This document shows, in pieces, positions 45,823-54,519 of a stretch of DNA of 64,000 nt. Source of the stretch: Gimesia benthica (GTDB taxonomy: Bacteria > Planctomycetota > Planctomycetia > Planctomycetales > Planctomycetaceae). Made by a program: the position numbers and the translations under genes. Numbering within the stretch: the stretch's first letter is position 1; each line of letters starts with the position of its first letter. Where the stretch lies: contig NZ_CP043930.1 of NCBI RefSeq assembly GCF_009720525.1, forward strand, positions 5,592,001 to 5,656,000, given 5' to 3'. Below the pieces are notes generated by a model. It saw only the letters and a list, made by a program, of their open reading frames with translations, was not told where the DNA came from and ran no database searches.

Positions 45823-47048
45823 GGCTGGACGGAGAGTGTGCGGCTGTTTGGCCTTGAGGGGGCATTGTAATTGATGCGGGTCGGACGATAGATCCCCTCG
45901 GACGTTGTCTCGGAAGGGAAGAAGCGTGTGCCTGTATTCGACAGCGAAACATCACGGACCGTTGAGACATGCTTTAAGGGAACCGATGGCAGCGAAGCGG
46001 TGAAAGTTCCTTTCCCGGGTGAGACGAGCGTGGCCTGCACCGCACCGAGGGCATAGACGTTCGGATTATGCTCTGGAATCCGGGGCGGCATTCTGACGAT
46101 CCAGGTCTGGTCAGCAGGAAGTCCCGCTCCAAACTGATTGCCGGCACTGGGACTCTGTGTCTCAGGTGAAGTCGAACAGTTGCGGGTCCATTCGGCCAGT
46201 GAGATGGTTTGAATCGGTTTCGCCGCGAACTGCTGATCCCAGGCGTGGAGTAACAGTTGACGTTCTCCGTATAGATGAATCTGAACCTGACCTGTCAGCG
46301 GCGCGGGTCTACCTGCCTGATCGAAACCTTGCACACGGACAGCCAGGGCGTCCCAGTCTGCTTGACCACGTGTATTGACGGGAGTCGCTTCCACCGAGAT
46401 CCGCGTCAGTTGACCTGACACAGGCCCTGGTCCGGGAAAGGGAGCAGGTGGCGGCGCGGGAAGTCCCTGAACCGGGGGAGGGCCTGCGGGCAGGGGGGCA
46501 TATCCCAGAGCCTGCTGTGCGGTGGCGGCCCGCATCAGCCCCAGTACGTGTCCCCGTTCGAGCGTGGGGACGCCATTAGGGAAGTATTGTTCTACCAGGT
46601 GCTGGTAGGCGTTCAACGGATCTTCGTGGACTCCCAGAATCACACCCCGGCTGCAGCGATTACAGTCGACGTTCATCGGCGGTGCTGTCAGAACCGGCTG
46701 AGGGAGGGAGGGAACGTAGATCGGAGCAGGCAGCAGTCGTCGTTTTTTAACGAACTCGGTCGGCTCCGCAGGGGACCGCCGGGCTGCTGCCAGCTGGATG
46801 GTTTCCTGGACGTAGACGCTTTCATCGATGGAGAGTCGTCTGATCGAATCCAGCGAGATACGTTCGATCTGTGAACGCTGGTCCGTTCCGGAGTCGAGCA
46901 GCATGGTCTCATGGGGGCCCCATTGGATCCAGCTGCCGGTTCGTACTTCTCCGTTTGTCAGTTCGACTTCAACCCCGGCAGTGAGTGGGGTGGCGCAGCA
47001 GATGCTGACTAAGCACAGACAAAGTAGTGACTTGAATCCAGGAATCAT
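45819..47048 (-). CDS. Secreted protein of unknown function
   Basis: A 409-residue protein with signal peptide (about 1-24, ending LTAG). Residues ~25-75 read VEVELTNGEVRTGSWIQW, a short beta-rich unit resembling small SH3/Sm-like barrels. A Cys-containing segment (VDCNRCSRG) near 130 and a Pro-rich linker near 190-215 (GLPAPPPAPFPGPGP) lead to a beta-rich C-terminal half. I do not recognise the family. Its 3' end overlaps the restored 3' end of the DDAH-like gene by 39 bases (tail to tail). Confidence 0.75.
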   Translation of the reverse strand: MIPGFKSLLCLCLVSICCATPLTAGVEVELTNGEVRTGSWIQWGPHETMLLDSGTDQRSQIERISLDSIRRLSIDESVYVQETIQLAAARRSPAEPTEFVKKRRLLPAPIYVPSLPQPVLTAPPMNVDCNRCSRGVILGVHEDPLNAYQHLVEQYFPNGVPTLERGHVLGLMRAATAQQALGYAPLPAGPPPVQGLPAPPPAPFPGPGPVSGQLTRISVEATPVNTRGQADWDALAVRVQGFDQAGRPAPLTGQVQIHLYGERQLLLHAWDQQFAAKPIQTISLAEWTRNCSTSPETQSPSAGNQFGAGLPADQTWIVRMPPRIPEHNPNVYALGAVQATLVSPGKGTFTASLPSVPLKHVSTVRDVSLSNTGTRFFPSETTSEGIYRPTRINYNAPSRPNSRTLSVQP

Positions 47049-47791
47049 GGTTTTCTCCAGGCGAGAGAGTCGGAGTTCTGCAGAGATAAAGCTGCGGAGA
47101 AAACCTGTTAACAGGGCAAACAGCGCGCCTGGAGCGGCAACGGTTGCGCGAGGATGAATCTGATTGCGCCGGTTTCACCGTCACGAAGCCAGATCGACAG
47201 GGTTATGACAGTTAATACTGCCTGCACACTGCGTGAGACAGAGAACAACGAACTGATCATTGCCAGGCTCAGACTCAACCGACGGTCAGGTGGTGGAAAA
47301 AACGTTTCATAAACGAAACAGGCAGCGTGTGTCTGTTTCAATTCCTGTACGAATCGGAAACGTCAGCAGGCAAAACCATTGATCGTCATGCGTGGTTTTC
47401 CGGGATGGGGAAGAGAATCGATGGGATTTTATCCAAAGTGACAGCGTGAGATTACACAAACTCTGCTGAATATGGCACTTAGACCCGGATATTCCGCTAA
47501 ACAATCTTGTGAATATGCTTGACACCAAGGAAAGAAAGCGTGATGATCATGCATAACCGGGGATATGTGTCCTCAGCAAAATTGATGTTAGTCTAATGGG
47601 AATATCTGTTTAGATAATTCCTTTTTTGGATTCAACAGATATAATTTGTTACTTTATTCAACTCGTTATTTTGATCGATTCCGATCGGGCCAGGCAGTCG
47701 TCGGTTAACTCCTATCTACGATAATGTATTCAGAGGGAATACATGTGCCAACGTCGGATTTTGTCTCTTTAGAAGAGGGTGGGCTGGAATT
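47049..47791. other. Long intergenic region upstream of anti-anti-sigma gene
   Basis: These 743 bases between divergent genes hold no convincing gene; minus-strand frames of 70-80 codons lack family resemblance. TTGACA at 47519-47524 with GATGAT 17 bases on (47542-47547) is a weak promoter candidate for the partner-switch pair. A GTTTCATAAACGAAAC near-palindrome lies near 47305. Confidence 0.35.
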
Positions 47792-48148
47792 ATGGCAGCT
47801 GGTCACCGTCGTGTTGACATCGAAGAAGTTTCGGATGTCACCATTGCAAAGTTTATAGACAAGAAAATTCTGGATGAAGGCAATATCCAGATCATCGGAA
47901 CCCAGTTGTTTGGGCTTGTTGATGAAGATGGTCGCAAGAAGATCATTCTTGATTTCTCCAACGTGGAATACCTCTCAAGTGCTGCACTTGGTAAGTTGAT
48001 CACCTTGGATAAGAAAGTGAAAAAGGCAAAGGGCAAGTTGAAACTCTGTTCAATTCGTCCTGACATTTATGAAGTTTTTGCCATCACCAGATTGAATCAG
48101 TTGTTTGATATCGCCGAAACACAGGAGGCGGCGCTCGAAGGTTTCTAA
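47792..48148 (+). CDS. Anti-anti-sigma factor (STAS domain, RsbV/SpoIIAA-like)
   Basis: A 118-residue STAS-domain protein. The motif LDFSNVEYLSSAALGKLI (54-70) contains the phosphorylatable serine (Ser62 or Ser63) of the SpoIIAA/RsbV family. When unphosphorylated it binds its kinase and frees a sigma factor or other output. It is followed 198 bases later by an RsbW-type kinase, so the pair forms a partner switch. No sigma factor is adjacent, so the target lies elsewhere. Confidence 0.93.
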   Translation: MAAGHRRVDIEEVSDVTIAKFIDKKILDEGNIQIIGTQLFGLVDEDGRKKIILDFSNVEYLSSAALGKLITLDKKVKKAKGKLKLCSIRPDIYEVFAITRLNQLFDIAETQEAALEGF

Positions 48149-48346
48149 CACTGGCCTGGTAATTGCTGAACCGGAAGCGTCGGCTGTTACCATTCGCGTT
48201 AGAACAGGTTTTGAGCATTACATTGTGGGACGTTTAAGAGTGAATCACTTCTTGATTCCAAACCGGGGAATGGATGAACCGGAGCTTTTAAGCGGTCTCT
48301 GAATAGTCACTGGATAAACACCAGAAATCGTGTGCTGGCCAAACTC

Positions 48347-48790
48347 ATGTCATCGGACGAATACATTGAAGTAACGATTCCCAGCGATACCTCAGAAGGG
48401 CAGGCTGTACAGGCCCGCATTGTTGAGGGTCTTGAGGTACGTGAATACCCCGATCGGGATGTATTTGCAGTGCGGCTGGCGTTGGAAGAAGCTCTGGTTA
48501 ACGCCATCAAACACGGCAACCGGATGTCTCCCGATAAAAGTGTGGATATCAAATGCTGGATCAGCGATGAGCGAGTCCGTATTGAAATCCAGGATGAAGG
48601 GGAAGGCTTTGATCGCACTGAAGTCCCCGATCCGACTCTGCTGGAGAACCTCGAACGCCCTTGCGGACGGGGAATCATGCTGATGGGCGCTTTTATGAAT
48701 CTGATCGAATATAACGATCAGGGGAACAAAGTCACGCTGGAGAAGATCAAAGGGGTGGCTCCCGAGCAGCCCGAATCCGAAACCGAGTGA
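48347..48790 (+). CDS. Anti-sigma regulatory kinase (RsbW-like HATPase)
   Basis: A GHKL ATPase-fold serine kinase, about 147 residues. The N-box is RLALEEALVNAIKHGN, the G1 region IQDEGEGFD, and the G2 region RGIMLMGAFMN. It would phosphorylate the STAS partner upstream and bind its target sigma factor. The frame also allows GTG 48332; ribosome-binding sites are poor for both, and I choose ATG 48347. Confidence 0.92.
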   Translation: MSSDEYIEVTIPSDTSEGQAVQARIVEGLEVREYPDRDVFAVRLALEEALVNAIKHGNRMSPDKSVDIKCWISDERVRIEIQDEGEGFDRTEVPDPTLLENLERPCGRGIMLMGAFMNLIEYNDQGNKVTLEKIKGVAPEQPESETE

Positions 48791-48872
48791 TCTGACTCAG
48801 TTAGGGTGAACCGTTCCTGCCAACTTTTCCCGAAATTTTGTCAGAACGTCGCTGGTTCCACTTTATCTTCGG

Positions 48873-48901
48873 TTGACTTCACGCTTTTCTCACAATATCT
48901 T
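48873..48901 (+). promoter_or_regulatory. Sigma-70-type promoter of tRNA-Asn
   Basis: TTGACT (48873-48878, 5 of 6) and TATCTT (48896-48901, 4 of 6) are 17 bases apart, about 45 bases upstream of the mature tRNA-Asn. Confidence 0.6.
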
Positions 48902-48946
48902 ATAGGCACAACGTGGTTGAGAGAAATCTCTTACTACAAAAACTGA

Positions 48947-49019
48947 TCCTCGATAGCTCAATCGGTAGAGCGAGCGGCTGTTAACCGCTAGGTTCAAGGT
49001 TCGAGTCCTTGTCGAGGAG
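48947..49019 (+). tRNA. tRNA-Asn (anticodon GTT)
   Basis: A complete 73-base cloverleaf: acceptor TCCTCGA pairs TCGAGGA, discriminator G, anticodon stem AGCGG/CCGCT with loop CTGTTAA (anticodon GTT), T-arm CAAGG-TTCGAGT-CCTTG. CCA is not encoded. Confidence 0.97.
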
Positions 49020-49062
49020 CTTTTATTCAGCAGGACAGTTTACCTTCCTGTAGTAATCAAAT

Positions 49063-49099
49063 AGAGACCGTGTCAGAGCTCTGACACGGTCTCTTTTTT
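49063..49099 (+). terminator. Rho-independent terminator of tRNA-Asn
   Basis: AGAGACCGTGTCAG (49063-49076) pairs perfectly with CTGACACGGTCTCT (49081-49094) around AGCT and runs into TTTTTT. It lies 43 bases after the tRNA 3' end. Confidence 0.92.
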
Positions 49100-49238
49100 G
49101 TAATTGGTTGCGACAATTCGAGGTTCGCGGGGCTGAAATGTGTATCCCCTGTAGCACAGGCGAGAATTTCCGAAGCTGACCGTCAACTTGTGATAACAGC
49201 AGCCCCGGAATTCTTTGCGTGTGGAATACAGCTAGCCC

Positions 49239-49420
49239 TCAGACGCGCTGTAGCCACGACTCAACAACTTCTTCAAAAATGTCATCCAGGGTCTTGGTAA
49301 TATCCCAATCCGGATAGTCGTTTTTCATTTTGTCCAGGTTGGAATAGTAACAGATATGGTCGCCGGAGCGGTTCTGATCTATGACACCCATGCTCAAGCC
49401 TGACTCTCTACCCGCTGATA
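49239..49420 (-). pseudogene. 3' remnant of an NAD-dependent sugar-nucleotide epimerase
   Basis: On the minus strand, from the acyltransferase stop to TGA 49241-49239, an open frame reads (with gaps) GRES...DQNRSGDHICYYSNLDKM...YPDWDITKTLDDIFEEVVESW. This is the C-terminal ~55 residues of CDP-paratose 2-epimerase-type NAD(P)-binding epimerases (the G-D-H-I-x-x-Y/W-S box and the Y-P-x-W ... D-D-I-F end). An ATG at 49391 exists but no N-terminal domain is present, so it is a truncated gene, cut at the acyltransferase 3' end. The remaining ~140 bases to the tRNA-Asn terminator hold nothing recognisable. Confidence 0.75.
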
Positions 49421-50668
49421 TTACCGGGAACGTTTGAGGGCGATCGTTAATGAGAAATCACCGGCTCTTTTACGCAAACGTCGCAAAATGATGAATGTTC
49501 TGGCAAAGATCCCCCGGGTAACTTCAGATAGTTTTTCGGAAATCAGGCTACCTTGACGGATCATAGGCAACTCAACCCACTCATACGACACGATCGCCAG
49601 AAAATAAGAAATCAGAATTGAGACCAAGGCTATCACGCTGCTCAGCACGACCGGATAAGCAGCTGAAATCCTGGGTTGAATAATTAACAGCAGGCCGTAA
49701 GCGATCCAGTACATCACGATGAAGTGATAAAGGTAGAAAGAGTAAGAGTATCTGCCCAGTTTTCGCATCAGATTAAGTTTCAGGAACCGATTGTAAAATG
49801 TGTCCCCCTCAGTGCTCAACAGTACCCAGATGAGGCAGCCAGAGGCTAACCCCTCTATCAGAACTGGTAGAAAGGTACTGATCTTGATCAGAAATACTCT
49901 TGCTGTCAGTAGACAGGTCAGGCTGAAAAGGAACTGGGCATTTCCAAGAAACGGGCTGGTGATCCTGGATGGTTGCTTCTCCAGGAATAAAGGCAGCATC
50001 AGCCCAATATAAAACATAAAAGCGTACTGGACCGTAGGGATGGAAGGTCCGAAATAGCCCAGGCAAATCAGGCTCAGGAGAATTGACAGATTCATCATCA
50101 GCCCAAACCAGCGGTTTAGCAGGTAGATCAACGGGAAAATGAGTGAGATCAGCAATTCAACTTTAAGAGTCCAGGCAACATTATTGATCTCCGTGTCCAG
50201 TAGGAAATAGTTTTCTAAAGCGTATTTTAAGCTGATCCCCTCGGTGTACCACCAGTTAAACCAGACAGAGGTATTCGGGAACTGGACATATTTGTGAAAC
50301 AGAGCTATGGATAGAACAATCAATGTCAGAGATACAAAATAAGTAGGGTAAATTCGGAACACACGTTTAACGTAGAACGCAAAGTAGGTGATTACATTTC
50401 TGGGCTTACGATCCAGGGATAGTCCCAGAACATATCCACTAAGCACAAAAAAGACGGATACCGCTGCACCACCATTGAAGACGACGAGGGCCATCCGGGC
50501 CAGGAATGAATTGATTCCTGTAACGTCAGTCAGAGTGCCAGTACTGAAAGAAAAAGTGCTGTCCCAGATTGTCGGATTCTGATCAACCGCGAAAATGAGG
50601 AAGCAGTGATAGACGGCTACCACCAAAGCTGCGATTCCTCTCAGCGATTCCAGTTTTTCATTGAACAT
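49421..50668 (-). CDS. Acyltransferase 3 family membrane protein
   Basis: A 415-residue integral membrane protein of the OafA/acyltransferase-3 family: LRGIAALVVAVYHC near the N-terminus carries the conserved Arg and His, and about ten hydrophobic segments follow, ending GRYSYSFYLYHFIVMYW and a late cationic tail. It would O-acylate surface sugars. Codon use and base composition look more AT-rich than the neighbours. It abuts the epimerase remnant, suggesting a gene brought in together with a recombination next to tRNA-Asn. Confidence 0.9.
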   Translation of the reverse strand: MFNEKLESLRGIAALVVAVYHCFLIFAVDQNPTIWDSTFSFSTGTLTDVTGINSFLARMALVVFNGGAAVSVFFVLSGYVLGLSLDRKPRNVITYFAFYVKRVFRIYPTYFVSLTLIVLSIALFHKYVQFPNTSVWFNWWYTEGISLKYALENYFLLDTEINNVAWTLKVELLISLIFPLIYLLNRWFGLMMNLSILLSLICLGYFGPSIPTVQYAFMFYIGLMLPLFLEKQPSRITSPFLGNAQFLFSLTCLLTARVFLIKISTFLPVLIEGLASGCLIWVLLSTEGDTFYNRFLKLNLMRKLGRYSYSFYLYHFIVMYWIAYGLLLIIQPRISAAYPVVLSSVIALVSILISYFLAIVSYEWVELPMIRQGSLISEKLSEVTRGIFARTFIILRRLRKRAGDFSLTIALKRSR

Positions 50669-51219
50669 GCTTTACACTCCGGTCAATTGACAGGAAAGGA
50701 TTCTGTCTTGCTTTGACCAGACAGCTAAAACACAAAAAGGTCAACAGAATTGTATTGACGGGAATTTGCGTTTTGATTCCAGACTGATCAATCAGAATCT
50801 ATGTGAATAGTTGAGTGACGAAAAAATATTTTTACACTCGTCTGGAATCACTGCCATGTGAACGGGGAATGATCGTCATAGTAGTAAGGAATCGATACAG
50901 CATCCAGAAAAACGGTTGGCGTAATATATAGCTTAGGTGGAAATTCGCAAAGAGTAATCTTTAGCAGCACCATTCCCTCAATCGAATCATGTGTTCTCAA
51001 ATAAGATGTGCGAAAAATAAATTTCCATAGCATGAAGCCGTTTTTTCTAGTTACCGCCAGATTATTGTAATATGAGCGGCTTTTGCTTGATTTCAGTGTA
51101 GATCTCAACTTCCTGCTTGCCTGAAGAACTGCGTAGTATTAGATTGGAACTGTATTTATGTACCGACTCGAGGTTGATCTGTTTCGCTAGTCTTACACTT
51201 TCTGAAGGAAACAGGATCC
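50669..51219. other. AT-rich intergenic region downstream of the acyltransferase scar
   Basis: These 551 bases separate the acyltransferase from the TPR protein. A minus-strand 86-codon frame (50848-51108) has no recognised family and is not called. No direct repeat of the tRNA-Asn 3' end is seen here, so no canonical attachment site is supported. Confidence 0.4.
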
Positions 51220-54200
51220 GTGCTCTCTCCAGTGCAAAAGAATGTCATCCGTTCGACTCTGTTGATTCTGGTATTGGTGGCTCTGCTGGCCCTGCTTTTT
51301 TCCAGGCAGGATGAACGTGCTGCCCAGCAGCAGGCGAACCGGGACGTCAAGGTGGCGGCGGAGATCCGTCAGCTCGGATATGATGATCCCGCCCGTCGCG
51401 CTGCCAGACCACTGGAATATCCCGACTATGGCGACGGTCCCGTTTTTCTGTTGACCGGGAATTATCGGGAGCTCAGCCAAGACCTCTACGAGGAAGCCAG
51501 CCAGGCAAGTAGAAAGGTCAAAGACTTCAAAATCAAACGCGCGGGGAAAACGCTGAATCAACCAGTAGATCTCGTGCTCGTCAAACAATTCGTTGCTCCC
51601 CGCGACTTCTTGCAGAAGTATCACAAATTCCGCCTGCGGGAACTGGAAGCGTATCAGCAACTGACCAAGGACAAACCCGAAGTCCAAGCCGCGGGCGAGG
51701 AATTTCTCAAGGCGTATCTGTTCAGAGTGACGGGACAACCCGATTCTCTGTCGGATGCTGAAATCATCTCGCTGGCGAAGAAAGTGATCGAGCTCCAATC
51801 CAATGATCCCTTACTGCTGACCTACGTGACCTATGTCTTGTATGAAGAGACAGGCGATTCCGACGCCGCGTTGTCCATGTGGACCCAGTGTCTCGAGCAG
51901 CTGAGAACGAGCCAGTACCCGCAGATCATTCAGGTTTATCTCCGCCTGTTTGTAGTCGATTTCAGTTCATCGGTCAGCAAAGGACATAAAGATGCCTTAC
52001 TGGTAAGCATCGTACGCTGGCTGGAAGAAGCCTCCACAGAGCAGCAGTGGCTGGACTGTGTCCATTTCAAGCTAGCCGGGATCTGGGAGGTGAATGACAT
52101 CACCTTTCGCGACGGTTTAGTCGTCGGCTGTTTGAAGTCAGAAAAGATCGAGCCATTTATCAAACACTGGTTGACGGGGCAGCGTCTGCTCGACCAGGCC
52201 TGGGGGGAACGCCGAGGCAGATATGCCAGCAACATGAGCCGTGGAGATCAACTGACTTTCCAGAAGGGCATCCAGATGGGCAAGGCTCACCTGGAGTATG
52301 CCTGTCTGCTGCGTCCGGATTCTCCGCACCCTCCCATCAGATTAATTTCGGTTGCCATGACGGGGCATGACAGAGTCTACGAGCCGGTTGACTGGTTTCG
52401 CCGTTCTGTCGAAAACCATTACGATCGGTCACTTCCCTATTATGCATTGTGGAATTCGATGTTGCCGCGTTGGGGAGGCGATCTGGGTCAGTTTCGCAGC
52501 TTTGCCGGTCACTGTATCAACAGCGATCGATTTGATACCCAACTACCCTACTATGCGTTTGAGGTCATGTTATATCTGCAGGACAACGAATTCATCGATG
52601 ACTGGTCACAACAGGAAAAATTTGGTGCCAGGACAATCATCGATCATTTCCTGACTCAGCGGGAGAAATACCGGGCAGCGCACCCGGATGAAACATTATA
52701 TGGAGATACTCCTTATTATCGAACAAGAATTGGTCTGTTCCTCCAGCGGGCAGGGTATCCAGAGTTGGCTCTCGCCGAGTTTAAGGCCGCTGAAGGAGAC
52801 CTCGACTATTCTCAGCTTCAGAAAGCACATCGTCCTGGGAAGTTTTTGTTGTGCAGACTGTTTGCTGCTCAGGGAAAAGTCGAGGATCGTGTTCTGGAGT
52901 TCGATCAAAAAATACGCAAAGGCTGGACTGCGGATGCAAAGCTCTCGGAAATCGATGCCCTGGAAAAAGAGTGGCAGGCATTGAAACCAACGGCCGAGGG
53001 GGAACTGGCAGAACGTTACTATGCACATACAGGGAAAATGCTGCAACAACTGAGGGCATACCTCAAGGGAGACTGGGTTGAATTTGATTTCGAAGATCAG
53101 GGGCTCGGCTGGGAGATCAGCGCCGATCAGATTGACTGGGACAACGCAGATCAAAGTCTGCTCGTCTGCCGAAAAACAAATGAAGCACAGCACTCATGGG
53201 CTCGACCCCTGATCACGGTGGAGGCGCCTCTCCGGATCCAGGCCCGGATCGAGCAAATCGCGGCTCATCCCGGTGATACGCATATTGGTATTCGCTGGGA
53301 AGAATTGTATGGGAAGACCGATGAAGAAGGTGAAAAAATTCCATCACTCAATGTGGGAATTCGAGGCTACTGGTCCTATCCCAAAGCAGAATTAAAGGGC
53401 CCCAATCCATTCCATAAGCTGGAAGACCTGCACGCCGGTTTCCGAATTTATACCGTCGACCGCGTGCCGTACCGTCATCAGGAGCAGTCCATTCGCGTGA
53501 TGGATCCCGGCATGCATCTGATCGACTGGAAGCTGAATGCGGATTCCAGCGAAGTTACCCTGGGGAACTACCCGGATCAGGTCCGCTTTGACGAAACAGC
53601 GCCCCTCAGGAATCACCTGCTCTTCAAGATCGAGTCGAAAAGTAAAGCAGTCCGCCTGCCGAACCCACCCGGGATCGTCTGGAAATTGAAGAATGTCAGG
53701 CTGAAACGTCTTCCCGCTTCAGATCTGCCTGCAGCAGAAGCACCACTGGCAGAACGAGTGACCTACTGGGAGAAACGGGTTAAGCAGGAGCCAGATGATG
53801 TTGTACCCAGACTGAAACTGTGTGAAGTTTATTGGGAACAGGGGCAAGCCGATCGGTTACTGGAGATGTCCACGGAAACTCTGGCGAAGTGGCCCGGAAT
53901 GGAAAAGATCCAGCAATACCAGGGACTGGCGTTATACAGGCTGCGCAGATATCCCGAGGCGCTCGCTGCATTGGAACTGGCGATGAAAGAGTATCGCGAG
54001 AACGTTGATGTCATCATGGCGGCTGCGGAGATTCAGTCAGCCATCAATGATCCCGCACTCAGAAATCCTGAGGAATCACTTAAGCTCGCTGTCTTTGGGA
54101 AGCGGATCAGTACAAATTATCGAGTGGAATACCAAGCCATTCATTGGGCAAACCTTGCAGTCGCTTACGCAGCAAACGGAAATTTCGAAGAAGCTTTGAA

Positions 54201-54312
54201 GGCCAATCAGGAAGCAATCGCCCTGGCCTCGGATGACTTGAAAACCGAGTTTGAAAGCCGCCAGAAATTATACGAAGCGTCCCAGCCCTATCGTTATCCG
54301 GAAGAGAACTGA
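51220..54312 (+). CDS. Large membrane-anchored TPR protein
   Basis: A 1030-residue protein starting at GTG 51220 (AGGA 4-5 bases upstream). An N-terminal hydrophobic segment (about 13-28) probably anchors it. The body is helical, with TPR-like units near residues 190-260 and again near 840-1020 (RLKLCEVYWEQGQADRLLEM, YQGLALYRLRRYPEALAALELA, WANLAVAYAANGNFEEALKANQ). The middle, about 610-830, is beta-rich and resembles a sugar-binding beta-sandwich. I do not recognise the complete family. It stands alone and is followed by the second sulfatase. Confidence 0.8.
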   Translation: MLSPVQKNVIRSTLLILVLVALLALLFSRQDERAAQQQANRDVKVAAEIRQLGYDDPARRAARPLEYPDYGDGPVFLLTGNYRELSQDLYEEASQASRKVKDFKIKRAGKTLNQPVDLVLVKQFVAPRDFLQKYHKFRLRELEAYQQLTKDKPEVQAAGEEFLKAYLFRVTGQPDSLSDAEIISLAKKVIELQSNDPLLLTYVTYVLYEETGDSDAALSMWTQCLEQLRTSQYPQIIQVYLRLFVVDFSSSVSKGHKDALLVSIVRWLEEASTEQQWLDCVHFKLAGIWEVNDITFRDGLVVGCLKSEKIEPFIKHWLTGQRLLDQAWGERRGRYASNMSRGDQLTFQKGIQMGKAHLEYACLLRPDSPHPPIRLISVAMTGHDRVYEPVDWFRRSVENHYDRSLPYYALWNSMLPRWGGDLGQFRSFAGHCINSDRFDTQLPYYAFEVMLYLQDNEFIDDWSQQEKFGARTIIDHFLTQREKYRAAHPDETLYGDTPYYRTRIGLFLQRAGYPELALAEFKAAEGDLDYSQLQKAHRPGKFLLCRLFAAQGKVEDRVLEFDQKIRKGWTADAKLSEIDALEKEWQALKPTAEGELAERYYAHTGKMLQQLRAYLKGDWVEFDFEDQGLGWEISADQIDWDNADQSLLVCRKTNEAQHSWARPLITVEAPLRIQARIEQIAAHPGDTHIGIRWEELYGKTDEEGEKIPSLNVGIRGYWSYPKAELKGPNPFHKLEDLHAGFRIYTVDRVPYRHQEQSIRVMDPGMHLIDWKLNADSSEVTLGNYPDQVRFDETAPLRNHLLFKIESKSKAVRLPNPPGIVWKLKNVRLKRLPASDLPAAEAPLAERVTYWEKRVKQEPDDVVPRLKLCEVYWEQGQADRLLEMSTETLAKWPGMEKIQQYQGLALYRLRRYPEALAALELAMKEYRENVDVIMAAAEIQSAINDPALRNPEESLKLAVFGKRISTNYRVEYQAIHWANLAVAYAANGNFEEALKANQEAIALASDDLKTEFESRQKLYEASQPYRYPEEN

Positions 54313-54519
54313 ATTTTCTGCTGACTGTGATGCCCGGTAACCAGACCGCCTTTCTCTGGAAGTACCTGCCGCTTTCCGGATTTCTAAAATGAGTCACTGG
54401 AAATCACTTAACCGTGCTGCAGTCATGGGTTATAAGAGATGAACAGATCGTTTTGATTGACTTTATCTCTGTCCTGCTTTGGCGGGACCCACCTTGAATT
54501 GACAACGGGAGCTGAAATC

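Noticed and set aside
48105-48302. A 65-codon frame between the STAS and kinase genes
   Set aside because: It overlaps the STAS gene end out of frame, and no ribosome-binding site or family is visible.
50848-51108. An 86-codon minus-strand frame
   Set aside because: There is no family match, and it lies in an AT-rich scar region; it may be a fragment but cannot be supported.
48947-51219. Integrated element at tRNA-Asn
   Set aside because: No integrase and no second copy of the tRNA 3' end were found, so only a scar, not an element, is claimed.
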